Shown: in pieces, positions 51,478 to 59,693 of the stretch
Layout: each line of letters begins with the position of its first letter
How positions within the stretch are numbered: position 1 is the stretch's first letter
Origin: Allobogoriella deserti
Lineage (GTDB): Bacteria > Actinomycetota > Actinomycetes > Actinomycetales > Actinomycetaceae
Assembly: GCF_042680605.1 (NCBI RefSeq)
Contig: NZ_JBHUEE010000001.1
Span: forward strand, 186,001 to 250,000
Direction of reading: 5' to 3'
Length of the DNA stretch: 64,000 nt
The notes under the pieces: generated by a model
Seen by the model: the letters and a program-made list of their open reading frames with translations, nothing else
The model's database searches: none
What the model was told of the DNA's origin: nothing
Position numbers and translations under genes: made by a program

Positions 51478-52484
51478 GTCAGTCACAGGCGCCCGCAGCG
51501 GACCCGGCGGAGGCGCCGGCGCAGACGTCGGGTGCCAGGATCGCGCGGCGCGCTCTTGACCTGTGGAGCACCTGGGGCATCGCCCTGGTGCTCCTGCTCC
51601 TCATCGCCCTGATGGCGTTGATCGCACCGAACTTCGTCAGTCTGTCCAACGCGTTCAACATCATGCGGGCCACCTCGATCACCGCGATCCTGGCCGCAGG
51701 CGTGACCGTCGTCATCCTCACCGCCGGCATCGACCTGTCCGTCGGCTCTGTCCTGGCCGTGTGCGGCGTCAGCTCGGTGGTGCTGTGGAACGCGGGCCTG
51801 CCAGCCGTGCTGTGCGTCCTCATCCCGATCCTGCTCGGCGCACTCATCGGGCTCGTGCACGGCACCCTCGTGGCCTATCTGTCGCTGGCGGCCTTCATCG
51901 TCACACTCGCCGGCCTTACGGCCTGGCGCGGGACTGCCTACGCCCTGACCGGTGGCCGGCCCCTCATCGCCGAGGGGGACCTCGGGTTCAGCATGCTCGG
52001 CAGCGGGAACTTCATCGCGGTCCCGGTGCCCATCTGGCTCATGCTCGCCACCTACGCCGTGCTGTGGTTCATGCTCGAGCGGACGACCTGGGGCCGGCAC
52101 GTCTACGCCGTCGGCGGCAATCCCGAGGCGGCGCTCATGGCCGGCATCAAGGTCCGCCGCGTGCTGACGTCGGTGTATGTCATCTCCGGCTTGGCCGCCG
52201 GCCTGGCCGGTGCGATGTTCGCCGCACGGGTCGAGTCCGGTCAGCCCAACTCCGGGCAGGGGTACGAACTCGAGGCGATCGCCGCCGTCGTCCTGGGTGG
52301 TACATCGCTGGCCGGAGGCCGCGGGCGGATCCTCGGCACGCTCGTCGGCGCCCTCATCATGGGGGTGCTGTCCAACGGCATGATCCTCATGAACACCCCG
52401 TTCTTCACCCAGCTCATCGTCCAGGGCGTCGTGATCGTGGTCGCGGTGGCGATCGACAGCCTGAAGAACCGCTACACCCGCTGA
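51474..52484 (+). CDS. Sugar ABC transporter permease (RbsC family)
   Basis: A 336-residue permease with eight to ten hydrophobic segments and the BPD_transp_2 family segments VVILTAGIDLSVGSVLA and VVLGGTSLAGGRGRILGTLVG, where GG(T/A)xxxGG-type residues contact the ATPase. A single permease probably works as a homodimer. The ATG overlaps the ATPase stop. The regulator gene starts eight bases after its stop. Confidence 0.92.
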   Translation: MSQSQAPAADPAEAPAQTSGARIARRALDLWSTWGIALVLLLLIALMALIAPNFVSLSNAFNIMRATSITAILAAGVTVVILTAGIDLSVGSVLAVCGVSSVVLWNAGLPAVLCVLIPILLGALIGLVHGTLVAYLSLAAFIVTLAGLTAWRGTAYALTGGRPLIAEGDLGFSMLGSGNFIAVPVPIWLMLATYAVLWFMLERTTWGRHVYAVGGNPEAALMAGIKVRRVLTSVYVISGLAAGLAGAMFAARVESGQPNSGQGYELEAIAAVVLGGTSLAGGRGRILGTLVGALIMGVLSNGMILMNTPFFTQLIVQGVVIVVAVAIDSLKNRYTR

Positions 52485-52491
52485 CCAGGTC

Positions 52492-53295
52492 ATGGCGCCC
52501 TCGCCGGAGCCTCCCGCGCGACGTACCGCGGTGGACAGGCGGAAACTCGCGTTGGAGAAGGTGCGTGCACGCGAGTTCGTCCCGGTGGCCGACCTCGCGG
52601 CCGAGCTCGGTGTCTCCGTGGTGACGGCCCGGGGCGACGTCGCCCACCTGGCGGAGGCCGGGCTCGTCCGGCGCGTGCGGGGCGGCGCGATCATCGCCCG
52701 GGCGGAGCAGTCCGAGCCCCCCTTCGAGGACCGCCTCGGAACATTCGCGCAGGAGAAGGCGACGCTCGGCATGGCCGCTGCCGGGATGGTCACGCCCGGT
52801 TCCGCCGTCGTCCTAGACGGCGGGACCACCTGCCTGGCGGTGGCGAAGGCGATCGTGGCCCGCCACGACCTCGAGGACCTGACAGTCTACACCCCGTCGC
52901 TGAGCACCGCGACGGCGCTCGTGGCGGCGGCGCCGCGGGTCACGGTCGTCGTCACGGGCGGGACGCTGCTGCCGCAGGCCCAGACGCTGGGCGGGCCGTA
53001 TTCGGAGCTCATCCTCGACCGGGTCATTGCCACGACGGCGTTCATCGGCTGCAACGGCGTCTCGGACGCGGACGGCATCTCGGCGGCCGACCCCGGGGAG
53101 GCGGAGCTCAAACGCCGCATGCTCGCCTCTGCCAAGACGGGCGTGGTGGTCACGGATGCGTCGAAGTTCGTCCAGCACGGCACGGCCCGCGTCTGTCACG
53201 TGGACGAGGTCGGCCTGGTCCTCACCGCCGGGACCGTGGACCGGGCGCTCATCGCCGCCGTCACGGGGGCCGGCGGCACGGTCCAGGAGGTCTGA
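52492..53295 (+). CDS. DeoR-family transcriptional regulator
   Basis: A 267-residue regulator. The N-terminal DeoR helix-turn-helix is seen in RRKLALEKVRAREFVPVADLAAELGVSVVTARGDVAHL. A sugar-phosphate isomerase-like sensor domain follows (GSAVVLDGGTTCLAVAKAI, GCNGVSDADGISAADPGEA). DeoR proteins usually repress sugar genes and release when a phosphorylated sugar binds. It is the last gene of the ABC operon, eight bases after the permease, and likely recognises the dyad at 48869-48886. Confidence 0.9.
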   Translation: MAPSPEPPARRTAVDRRKLALEKVRAREFVPVADLAAELGVSVVTARGDVAHLAEAGLVRRVRGGAIIARAEQSEPPFEDRLGTFAQEKATLGMAAAGMVTPGSAVVLDGGTTCLAVAKAIVARHDLEDLTVYTPSLSTATALVAAAPRVTVVVTGGTLLPQAQTLGGPYSELILDRVIATTAFIGCNGVSDADGISAADPGEAELKRRMLASAKTGVVVTDASKFVQHGTARVCHVDEVGLVLTAGTVDRALIAAVTGAGGTVQEV

Positions 53296-53309
53296 GCGGG
53301 CTCGATCGA

Positions 53310-54389
53310 TCAGCTGAAGCGTTCCAGGATCGAGGACTCGGCGAGCCTGGACAGGCCCTCCCGGATCGCCCGGGCGCGGCTGGGACCGACCCACTCGACG
53401 GCCTGAAGCTCTTCGGCACTGGCGGACAGCAGAGCCTGGAGCGTGCCGCAGTGGGACACGATCGCCTCGGCGACCGGCAGCGGCAGGCGAGGAATCCTGG
53501 CAAGCACGCGATAGCCGCGCGGGGTGAGCGAGGCGTCGACGGCGTCTCCCTCCAGGCCACCGACCCCGAGGAAGCGGGCGATGGTCGGGATGTCGACCAG
53601 CTCGGCCGAACTGAGCCCGGCCAGTGCGGCCAGGACGCGGGCCGGTCCGTCCGGACGGTCGTCGGCGAGGTAGTCCCGCACGATGAGCGTCCGATCCTGC
53701 TCCAGCCCGCTCACGAGCTCCTCGAGCTGCAGCGAGAGCAGCCGCCCGTCCGTTCCCAGCTCCAGGACGTACCCCTCGACCTCGGCGGAGATCCGCGCCA
53801 CCATCTCCATCCGCTGGATCACCGTGACGACGTCGCGCACGGTGGCAAGATCCTCGATCTCGAGCGCCGAGAGGGTCGCCGAGACCTCGTCGAGCCGGGC
53901 CTTGTACCGCTCGAGCGTGGCCAGAGCCTGGTTCGCACGCGAGAGGATGACGTCGGAGTTCTCCAGCACATGGCGGTGCCCGCCGGCGTAAAGCGCCACG
54001 GTGTGCATCGACTGACTGACCGAGATCACGGGGTAGCCGGACTGCTTCGCGACCCGCTCCGCCGTGCGGTGCCGCATCCCTGATTCGGACGTTTCGATGC
54101 TCGCGTCCGGCAGGAGCTGGACGTTGGCACGCCGGATCCGCCGGTTCACGCGGTCCACCACGACGGCGCCGTCCATCTTGGCCAGCTCGCGCAGCCGCGT
54201 GGCGGAGAACTCCACGTCGAGATGGAACCCGCCGGAGCACATCTGCTCCACGTGATCGTCGTAACCGAGCACGACGATCGCGCCGGTGCGCCCCCGGAGC
54301 ACCCGCTCCAGGCCGTCACGCAGTTCCGTGCCGGGCGCCACCGCCTCGAGCATCCGGCGCAGCGCGGCGTCACCGACGGGCTCGGGCAC
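53310..54389 (-). CDS. disA: DNA integrity scanning protein, diadenylate cyclase
   Basis: A 359-residue DisA. It makes cyclic di-AMP from two ATP, and its activity drops when it meets branched DNA. The DAC domain shows the catalytic DGAVVVD and the GMRHRTAER motif. A helical spine and a C-terminal HhH DNA-binding domain follow (RIPRLPLPVAEAIVSHCGTL and LQAVEWVGPSRARAIREGL). The length is typical. It is 72 bp downstream of radA, the classic pairing. Confidence 0.96.
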   Translation of the reverse strand: MPEPVGDAALRRMLEAVAPGTELRDGLERVLRGRTGAIVVLGYDDHVEQMCSGGFHLDVEFSATRLRELAKMDGAVVVDRVNRRIRRANVQLLPDASIETSESGMRHRTAERVAKQSGYPVISVSQSMHTVALYAGGHRHVLENSDVILSRANQALATLERYKARLDEVSATLSALEIEDLATVRDVVTVIQRMEMVARISAEVEGYVLELGTDGRLLSLQLEELVSGLEQDRTLIVRDYLADDRPDGPARVLAALAGLSSAELVDIPTIARFLGVGGLEGDAVDASLTPRGYRVLARIPRLPLPVAEAIVSHCGTLQALLSASAEELQAVEWVGPSRARAIREGLSRLAESSILERFS

Positions 54390-54461
54390 GTGACCTCACT
54401 GACGTGTCGTGGGACCTGCGGGGGCGGGGATCCGCCACCGGGCGCCATTCTAGAGGTGGCC

Positions 54462-55913
54462 TCAGTCGTCCGGCGTGACGATCCGCGGACGCCAGCGCTG
54501 CTTCGGTCGAGGCTCGCCGATCGTCGTGGCGACGTTCCCGAGCCACAGCAGAGCTTGATGAATGGTCGCGACCTCGACGACGTCGGCACGCACCTTGTCG
54601 AGTGAGACGGATTCTCGCGTACCGGCCGGTACGAGGATGCGGCGGTGGCCGAGGCGCGCGGCCTCGGCCACGCGCTGGCCCAGCATGCTGACCCGGCGGA
54701 TGTCCCCGGAGAGCGAGACCTCGCCGACGGCGGCCACGTCCAGCGGGATCGGGATGTCGGCCGCGGCCGAGGCGATCGCCAGGCAGACGGCGAGGTCGCT
54801 GCCCGGGTCACCGGAGCGCATCCCGCCGACGGTCGCGGCGTAGACGTCCTTGTCGTAGAGCCGGACGCCGGCGATGCGCTCGGTGACGGCGATGAGCATC
54901 GAGACCCGTGAGGTGTCCAGGCCGCTGACCCCGCGCCGTGGGTTCGGTGCGTTCGTGTCGGAGACCAGCGCCTGGATCTCGGCCAGCAGCGGCCGGCGCC
55001 CCTCGATCGTGACCGTGATGCACGTGCCGGGCACCGGCTCCTCGCGCACGCCGCGGAACAGCCCGCTCGGGTCGGCCACCTCGACCAGGCCGCCGTCGGT
55101 CTGCTCGAAGCACGCCACCTCGTCCGCGGGGCCGAACCGGTTCTTCACCGCACGCAGCAGCCGCAGCGTGGTCTGCCGGTCGCCCTCCATGGACAGGGTG
55201 GTGTCGGCGACGTGCTCCAGCGCCCGTGGTCCGGCCACGGTCGACTCCTTGGTCACCTGGCCGACGAGGCAGAACGGGATGCCTCGCGCCTTCGCCAGGC
55301 GGGTCAACGTTCCGGCGACCGCCATCACCTGGGCGACGCCACCGGCGCGCCCCTCGACCTCGGACGAGGAGACCGTCTGCACCGAGTCGACGATGACGAG
55401 AGCGACGCTGTCACCGAGTGCGTCGAGGTGGCCGACGGCCTCTCCGAGGTCACCGGAGTCCGCGAGGTAGAGGTGGTCATCGGTGGCTCCGATCCGGCGG
55501 GCGCGCGTGGCGAGCTGGTGCACCGACTCCTCGCCGGAGACGTACAGCACGGGTCTGCCCGTGGCCGCTGCCACGCTGTTCGCCGCGGTCAGCAGCAACG
55601 TCGACTTGCCCGCTCCGGGCTCGCCGGAGAGCAGCAGGACCTGCCCGGCGACGAGCCCGCCACCGAGGATGCGGTCGAGTTCGCCGAGGCCGGTCTTTAG
55701 CCGGGATCCGACCTCGGCCTCGCTGATCTCCGAGACGCGGCGTGCCGGGCGTTGCGGCGCCGCGGCGACAGCAGGTCGCGCCGGCGCGGCGGCGGCCGAC
55801 TCCTCGACCGTCCCCCAGGCCTGGCACTCGCCGCAGCGGCCCACCCATTTCGACGTCGTCCAGCCGCACTCGGTGCACCGGAACGTGGGGCGGGTACGTG
55901 TCGCGGGGCTCAC
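54462..55913 (-). CDS. radA: DNA repair protein RadA (branch migration ATPase)
   Basis: A 483-residue RecA-like protein that helps process recombination intermediates. An N-terminal C4 zinc finger (CTECGWTTSKWVGRCGEC) is followed by Walker A GEPGAGKST, the RadA-specific KNRFG within LRAVKNRFGPADEV, and a C-terminal Lon-like domain (YAATVGGMRSGDPGSDLA). I chose the GTG at 55913 because it lies behind a leaderless -10 box; the open frame upstream runs through repeats and is not part of the gene. Confidence 0.95.
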   Translation of the reverse strand: MSPATRTRPTFRCTECGWTTSKWVGRCGECQAWGTVEESAAAAPARPAVAAAPQRPARRVSEISEAEVGSRLKTGLGELDRILGGGLVAGQVLLLSGEPGAGKSTLLLTAANSVAAATGRPVLYVSGEESVHQLATRARRIGATDDHLYLADSGDLGEAVGHLDALGDSVALVIVDSVQTVSSSEVEGRAGGVAQVMAVAGTLTRLAKARGIPFCLVGQVTKESTVAGPRALEHVADTTLSMEGDRQTTLRLLRAVKNRFGPADEVACFEQTDGGLVEVADPSGLFRGVREEPVPGTCITVTIEGRRPLLAEIQALVSDTNAPNPRRGVSGLDTSRVSMLIAVTERIAGVRLYDKDVYAATVGGMRSGDPGSDLAVCLAIASAAADIPIPLDVAAVGEVSLSGDIRRVSMLGQRVAEAARLGHRRILVPAGTRESVSLDKVRADVVEVATIHQALLWLGNVATTIGEPRPKQRWRPRIVTPDD

Positions 55914-55920
55914 AGCCACC

Positions 55921-55926
55921 ACGGTA
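55921..55926 (-). promoter_or_regulatory. -10 box of a probable leaderless promoter for radA
   Basis: On the reverse strand TACCGT fits TAnnnT and ends seven bases before the radA GTG, with no Shine-Dalgarno in between. Confidence 0.45.
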
Positions 55927-55957
55927 CGGCGCGGGCCTGACACGCGTCCGAACCGCT

Positions 55958-56033
55958 GCACAGGAATGACGAGTGGGCGCACGAGTGACGAGCGGGCACA
56001 GGAATGACGAGTCGGCACACGAGTGACGAATCG
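55958..56033. repeat. Four copies of the 19-bp repeat
   Basis: Four 19-bp units follow one another: GCACAGGAATGACGAGTGG, a GCGCACGAGTGACGAGCGG variant, GCACAGGAATGACGAGTCG and GCACACGAGTGACGAATCG. They fill the divergent gap between radA and the LacI-type regulator, just upstream of both promoters. Confidence 0.85.
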
Positions 56034-56092
56034 GCGGGGGAGGCGGTGGCCGACTACACTCGCGGCCACTTCGAGAAGAGGGGACGACGACG

Positions 56093-57133
56093 ATGCCGAG
56101 GACCAGCGAACGGCCCTCCGGTGCGTCCTCACCGCCGTCCATGGCGGACGTCGCCGCCGCGGCCGGCGTCTCGCACCAGACCGTCTCCCGCGTCCTGAAC
56201 ACCCCCGACCTCGTACGCGAGGAGACCCGGGCGCGCGTCGAGGACGCCATCCGTGCCCTCGGGTACCGGCGCAACCGCACCGCTCGCGCCCTGCGCACCC
56301 AACGCAGCGGCCTGGTCGGCGTCGTCAATCCCGGCGAGGCACGGTTCGGGCCGGCCCACACCACGATGGCGATCGAGGAGGCGGCCCGGCAGGCCGGCTA
56401 CGCCACCACCATGGCGGTGGTCCGCGACGCCGACCCCGCCACGGTCGACGGCGTGCTCGAGTTCTTCCTCGACCACCGGGTCGACGGGATCATCGTCATC
56501 GCCCCGGTGACCGCCGTCGCGGCGGCCGCCGACCGCCTGGTCGGCGAGCTCCCCGTCGTCCTGGTGGCCGCGGGGCTGCGACCGACCCGCCGCCGGCACG
56601 TGGTCGGCGTGGACCAGGAACTCGGCGCGCGCCTGGCCACCCGCCACCTCGTCGGCCTCGGGCACCGGCGTATCGCGCACGTCTCCGGCCCGCACGACTG
56701 GTTTGACGCACGCGCACGCATCGACGGGTGGCGCCACGAGCTGGAATGCGCCGGCCTGCGCGTGCCGCCCCTGATCACCGGAGGCTGGGACGCCGAGGAC
56801 GGCTACCGGGTGGCCCGTGGGCTGGTTGCCGCCGGTGATGTGCCCGAGGCGATCTTCGCGGCGAACGACCTGCTCGCTCTCGGCATCATCCGGGCGCTGG
56901 AGGAGGCCGGGTTGCGGGTGCCCGACGATGTCTCCGTCGTCGGGGTGGACGACGCCGAGGGGGCGGGATTCTTCAGTCCGCCGCTGACCACGGTGCGCCA
57001 GCCGTTCTCCGAGGTCGGGCGGGCGGCGATCGAGACCGTGCTGAAGGCGATGGACGGCGAGGCCTCGCCGGCACGCCGGGTCATCGCACCGGAACTCGTC
57101 GTCCGGGCTTCGACCGCCGCTGCCCGGGTTTGA
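56093..57133 (+). CDS. LacI-family transcriptional regulator of the arabinose locus
   Basis: A 346-residue repressor. The LacI helix-turn-helix and hinge are MADVAAAAGVSHQTVSRVLN and RARVEDAIRALGYRRNRTARALRT. The C-terminal sugar-binding domain is complete (GVDQELGARLATRHLVGLGH, EAIFAANDLLALGIIRALEE). A TACACT -10-like box is about 34 bp upstream. Since it directly precedes ribulokinase, araD and araA, it likely represses them until arabinose appears. The operator candidate is the GTTAAC site at 57146-57163. Confidence 0.9.
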   Translation: MPRTSERPSGASSPPSMADVAAAAGVSHQTVSRVLNTPDLVREETRARVEDAIRALGYRRNRTARALRTQRSGLVGVVNPGEARFGPAHTTMAIEEAARQAGYATTMAVVRDADPATVDGVLEFFLDHRVDGIIVIAPVTAVAAAADRLVGELPVVLVAAGLRPTRRRHVVGVDQELGARLATRHLVGLGHRRIAHVSGPHDWFDARARIDGWRHELECAGLRVPPLITGGWDAEDGYRVARGLVAAGDVPEAIFAANDLLALGIIRALEEAGLRVPDDVSVVGVDDAEGAGFFSPPLTTVRQPFSEVGRAAIETVLKAMDGEASPARRVIAPELVVRASTAAARV

Positions 57134-57163
57134 CAGCGCCGCTGGTGTGATCGTTAACATCCG
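57130..57163 (+). promoter_or_regulatory. Promoter and operator of the arabinose catabolic operon
   Basis: TTGACA (57130-57135) overlaps the regulator's stop codon, and TAACAT (57155-57160) fits the -10 consensus with a 19-bp spacer. TGTGATCGTTAACATCCG (57146-57163), centred on GTTAAC, overlaps the -10 box and looks like a LacI-type half-symmetric operator. Confidence 0.5.
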
Positions 57164-57239
57164 AGTCGCGTCTCGAAAGCCGGGACGCGACCTGCAGCCC
57201 CTGCACACCGCCCAGTCGTGGCAAAGGAGCCGAAACCTC

Positions 57240-58883
57240 ATGCAGTCCCAGGACACCGGCCGGCAGTCGACGCCCGATCCAGGTCCGTCCGTCACGCCCG
57301 CCGAGGCGCTCGCCGCGGGGCGCACCGCCCTCGGTATCGAGCTCGGGTCCACCCGGATCAAGGCGTGCCTGATCGGGGAGGACCACGCCGTGCTCGCCAG
57401 CGGTGGCAGCGACTGGGAGAACCAGTTCGTCGACCGCATGTGGACGTACGCGCTCGAGGACGTCTGGTCCGGGTTGCAGGCCGCGGTCGCCGAGCTGCTG
57501 GACGACGCCGAGCGCCGCCACGGCGTGCGCCCGACGACGGTGGGATCGATGGGGATCTCGGCGATGATGCACGGCTATCTCGCGTTCGACGCCGAGGGGG
57601 AGCTGCTGGTGCCGTTCCGGACGTGGCGCAACACGACCACGGAGACGGCCGCCACCGAGCTGACCGAGCTGTTCGGCCACAACGTGCCGCTGCGCTGGTC
57701 CGTCGCGCACCTCTACCAGGCGGTGCTCGACGGCGAGGAGCACGTGCCGGCCGTGGACTTCCTGACCACGCTGGCCGGCTACGTGCACTGGCGGCTGACG
57801 GGCCGGCGGGTGCTCGGCGTCGGCGACGCCTCGGGGATGTTCCCGGTGGACGCGGCGACCCGCGACTACGACGCCCGCATGCTCAGCGCGTTCGACGAAC
57901 GGGCCGGCGGCCACCCGACCGCGCCGTCGCGGCCGCTGGGTGAGCTGCTCCCGCAGGTGCTCGTCGCCGGGGAGGACGCCGGGAGCCTGACGGAGGAGGG
58001 GGCCGCCCTGCTCGACCCGAGCGGGAGCCTGCAGGCCGGGATCGCCGTGTGCCCGCCCGAGGGGGACGCGGGCACCGGCATGGTCGCGACCGGGGCCGTC
58101 GCCCCGCGGACCGGGAATGTCAGCGCCGGCACCTCGATCTTCGCCATGGTGGTGCTCGAGCGCCCGCTGCAGGCCGTCCACCCGGAGCTCGACATCGTCA
58201 CCACCCCCGCGGGCGACCTGGTGGCGATGGTGCACTGCAACAACGGCGCCAGCGAGCTCGGCGCCTGGGCGGACATGTTCCGCGAGTTCGCCGCGGCCCT
58301 GGGCCACCCGGCCGAGCCGGCCGACGTCTACCGCGCCCTGCTGGGTGCCGCGCTGGACGGCGAGGCCGACGGCGGCGGACTGCTGGCCTACAACTACCTC
58401 TCGGGCGAGCCGATCACCGGCCTGGCGGAAGGGCGGCCCATGGTGGTGCGCACGCCGGGCAGCCGGCCGAGTCTGGCCAACTTCGCCCGCACCCAGGTCT
58501 ACGGCGTCTTCGGCACGCTGTCCCTCGGCATGCGGGTCCTGGCCGACGAGGGCGTGAGCGTGGACGAGATGTTCGCCCACGGCGGGCTGTTCCGCACCGC
58601 CGGGGTCGCCCAGCGTCTGCTCGCCGCCGCGATCGAGGCGCCCGTGGCCGTGGGGCACACCGCCGCCGAGGGCGGCGCCTGGGGGATCGCGGTGCTGGCT
58701 GCGTACCAACGCCGCGGCGGGGACGCCAGTCTGGCTGACTACCTCGCCGGGGACGTCTTCGCGCAGTCGGAGGCCGACGTCGTCGAGCCGGACCAGGGTG
58801 ACGTCGCCGGCTACCGCGCCTGGCTGGAGCAGTACTCCGCCGGCCTGGCGATCCAGCGCGCGGCCGCGGAGGCCGTCCGGTGA
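57240..58883 (+). CDS. araB: L-ribulokinase (FGGY family)
   Basis: A 547-residue FGGY kinase. The phosphate-1 motif is ALGIELGSTRIKACLIG; the substrate region has GSMGISAMMHGYLAFD and the C-terminal half has EGGAWGIAVLAAYQRRGG. In this neighbourhood, next to araD and araA, the substrate is most likely L-ribulose, although it is not the classic enterobacterial AraB type and xylulokinase activity is possible. AAGGAG lies ten bases before the ATG. araD follows after 39 bp. Confidence 0.85.
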   Translation: MQSQDTGRQSTPDPGPSVTPAEALAAGRTALGIELGSTRIKACLIGEDHAVLASGGSDWENQFVDRMWTYALEDVWSGLQAAVAELLDDAERRHGVRPTTVGSMGISAMMHGYLAFDAEGELLVPFRTWRNTTTETAATELTELFGHNVPLRWSVAHLYQAVLDGEEHVPAVDFLTTLAGYVHWRLTGRRVLGVGDASGMFPVDAATRDYDARMLSAFDERAGGHPTAPSRPLGELLPQVLVAGEDAGSLTEEGAALLDPSGSLQAGIAVCPPEGDAGTGMVATGAVAPRTGNVSAGTSIFAMVVLERPLQAVHPELDIVTTPAGDLVAMVHCNNGASELGAWADMFREFAAALGHPAEPADVYRALLGAALDGEADGGGLLAYNYLSGEPITGLAEGRPMVVRTPGSRPSLANFARTQVYGVFGTLSLGMRVLADEGVSVDEMFAHGGLFRTAGVAQRLLAAAIEAPVAVGHTAAEGGAWGIAVLAAYQRRGGDASLADYLAGDVFAQSEADVVEPDQGDVAGYRAWLEQYSAGLAIQRAAAEAVR

Positions 58884-58922
58884 CCGAGAAGGACCGCGAG
58901 ATGAGGAGGGTCGGTGCCGACC

Positions 58923-59693
58923 ATGTCAGGTGAGGTCCCCGGCGCGATGCGCGCCGCCGTCGACGCCGCGAAGGAGAAGGTTGCCCGGCTGCACGCCGAG
59001 CTTCCCCGGTGGGAGCTCGTGGTGTGGACCGCGGGCAACGTCTCCGAGCGGGTGCGTGGCGTGGACGGGCATCCCGATCTGCTGGTGATCAAGCCCTCCG
59101 GCGTCACGTACGACGAGCTCACGCCCGAGGCCATGGTCGTGTGCGACCTCGACGGCGCCCTCGTCGAGGGGGACCGCGCGCCGTCGTCGGACACCGCGGC
59201 CCATGCGTATGTCTACGCGCACATGGACGAGGTCGGTGGCGTGGTGCACACGCACTCCACGTACGCGACCGCGTGGGCGGCCCGGCGCGAGCCGGTCCCG
59301 TGCGTGCTGACGATGATGGCCGACGAGTTCGGTGGTGACATTCCGGTCGGGCCGTTCGCCCTCATCGGTGACGACTCGATCGGCCGCGGGATCGTCGAGA
59401 CCCTGCGCGAGTCGCGCTCGCCCGCGGTTCTCATGGCCCAGCACGGGCCGTTCACCGTCGGCGCGGACGCCAAGGCGGCGGTCAAGGCGGCGGTGATGTG
59501 CGAGGAGGTGGCGCGCACCGTCCACATCGCCCGCCAGTACGGCGAGCCGAAGCGGATCGAACAGGCGAAGATCGACTCGCTCTGGGAGCGCTACCAGAAC
59601 GTCTACGGTCAGGCCGACGAGCACGGTCAGGCCGACGAGCACACAACCACCGAGCACGACGGCGTTGTCGCCACCGAGGAGCCCACCGCATGA
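58923..59693 (+). CDS. araD: L-ribulose-5-phosphate 4-epimerase
   Basis: A 256-residue class II aldolase-fold enzyme that makes D-xylulose 5-phosphate, the last arabinose-specific step. Zinc ligands are in VHTHSTYATAWA and in the later MAQHGPFTVG histidine. The phosphate-binding TAGNVSERV and KPSGVTYDEL loops are typical. GTG 58914 is an alternative start because AGGAGG is only four bases before it; ATG 58923 gives a usual N terminus. The C-terminal tail contains the small repeat GQADEHGQADEH. The stop overlaps araA (ATGA). Confidence 0.92.
   Translation: MSGEVPGAMRAAVDAAKEKVARLHAELPRWELVVWTAGNVSERVRGVDGHPDLLVIKPSGVTYDELTPEAMVVCDLDGALVEGDRAPSSDTAAHAYVYAHMDEVGGVVHTHSTYATAWAARREPVPCVLTMMADEFGGDIPVGPFALIGDDSIGRGIVETLRESRSPAVLMAQHGPFTVGADAKAAVKAAVMCEEVARTVHIARQYGEPKRIEQAKIDSLWERYQNVYGQADEHGQADEHTTTEHDGVVATEEPTA

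Noticed and set aside
55914..56132. N-terminal extension of radA
   Set aside because: The frame stays open upstream only because it reads through the 19-bp repeats; the zinc finger begins right after the GTG at 55913.
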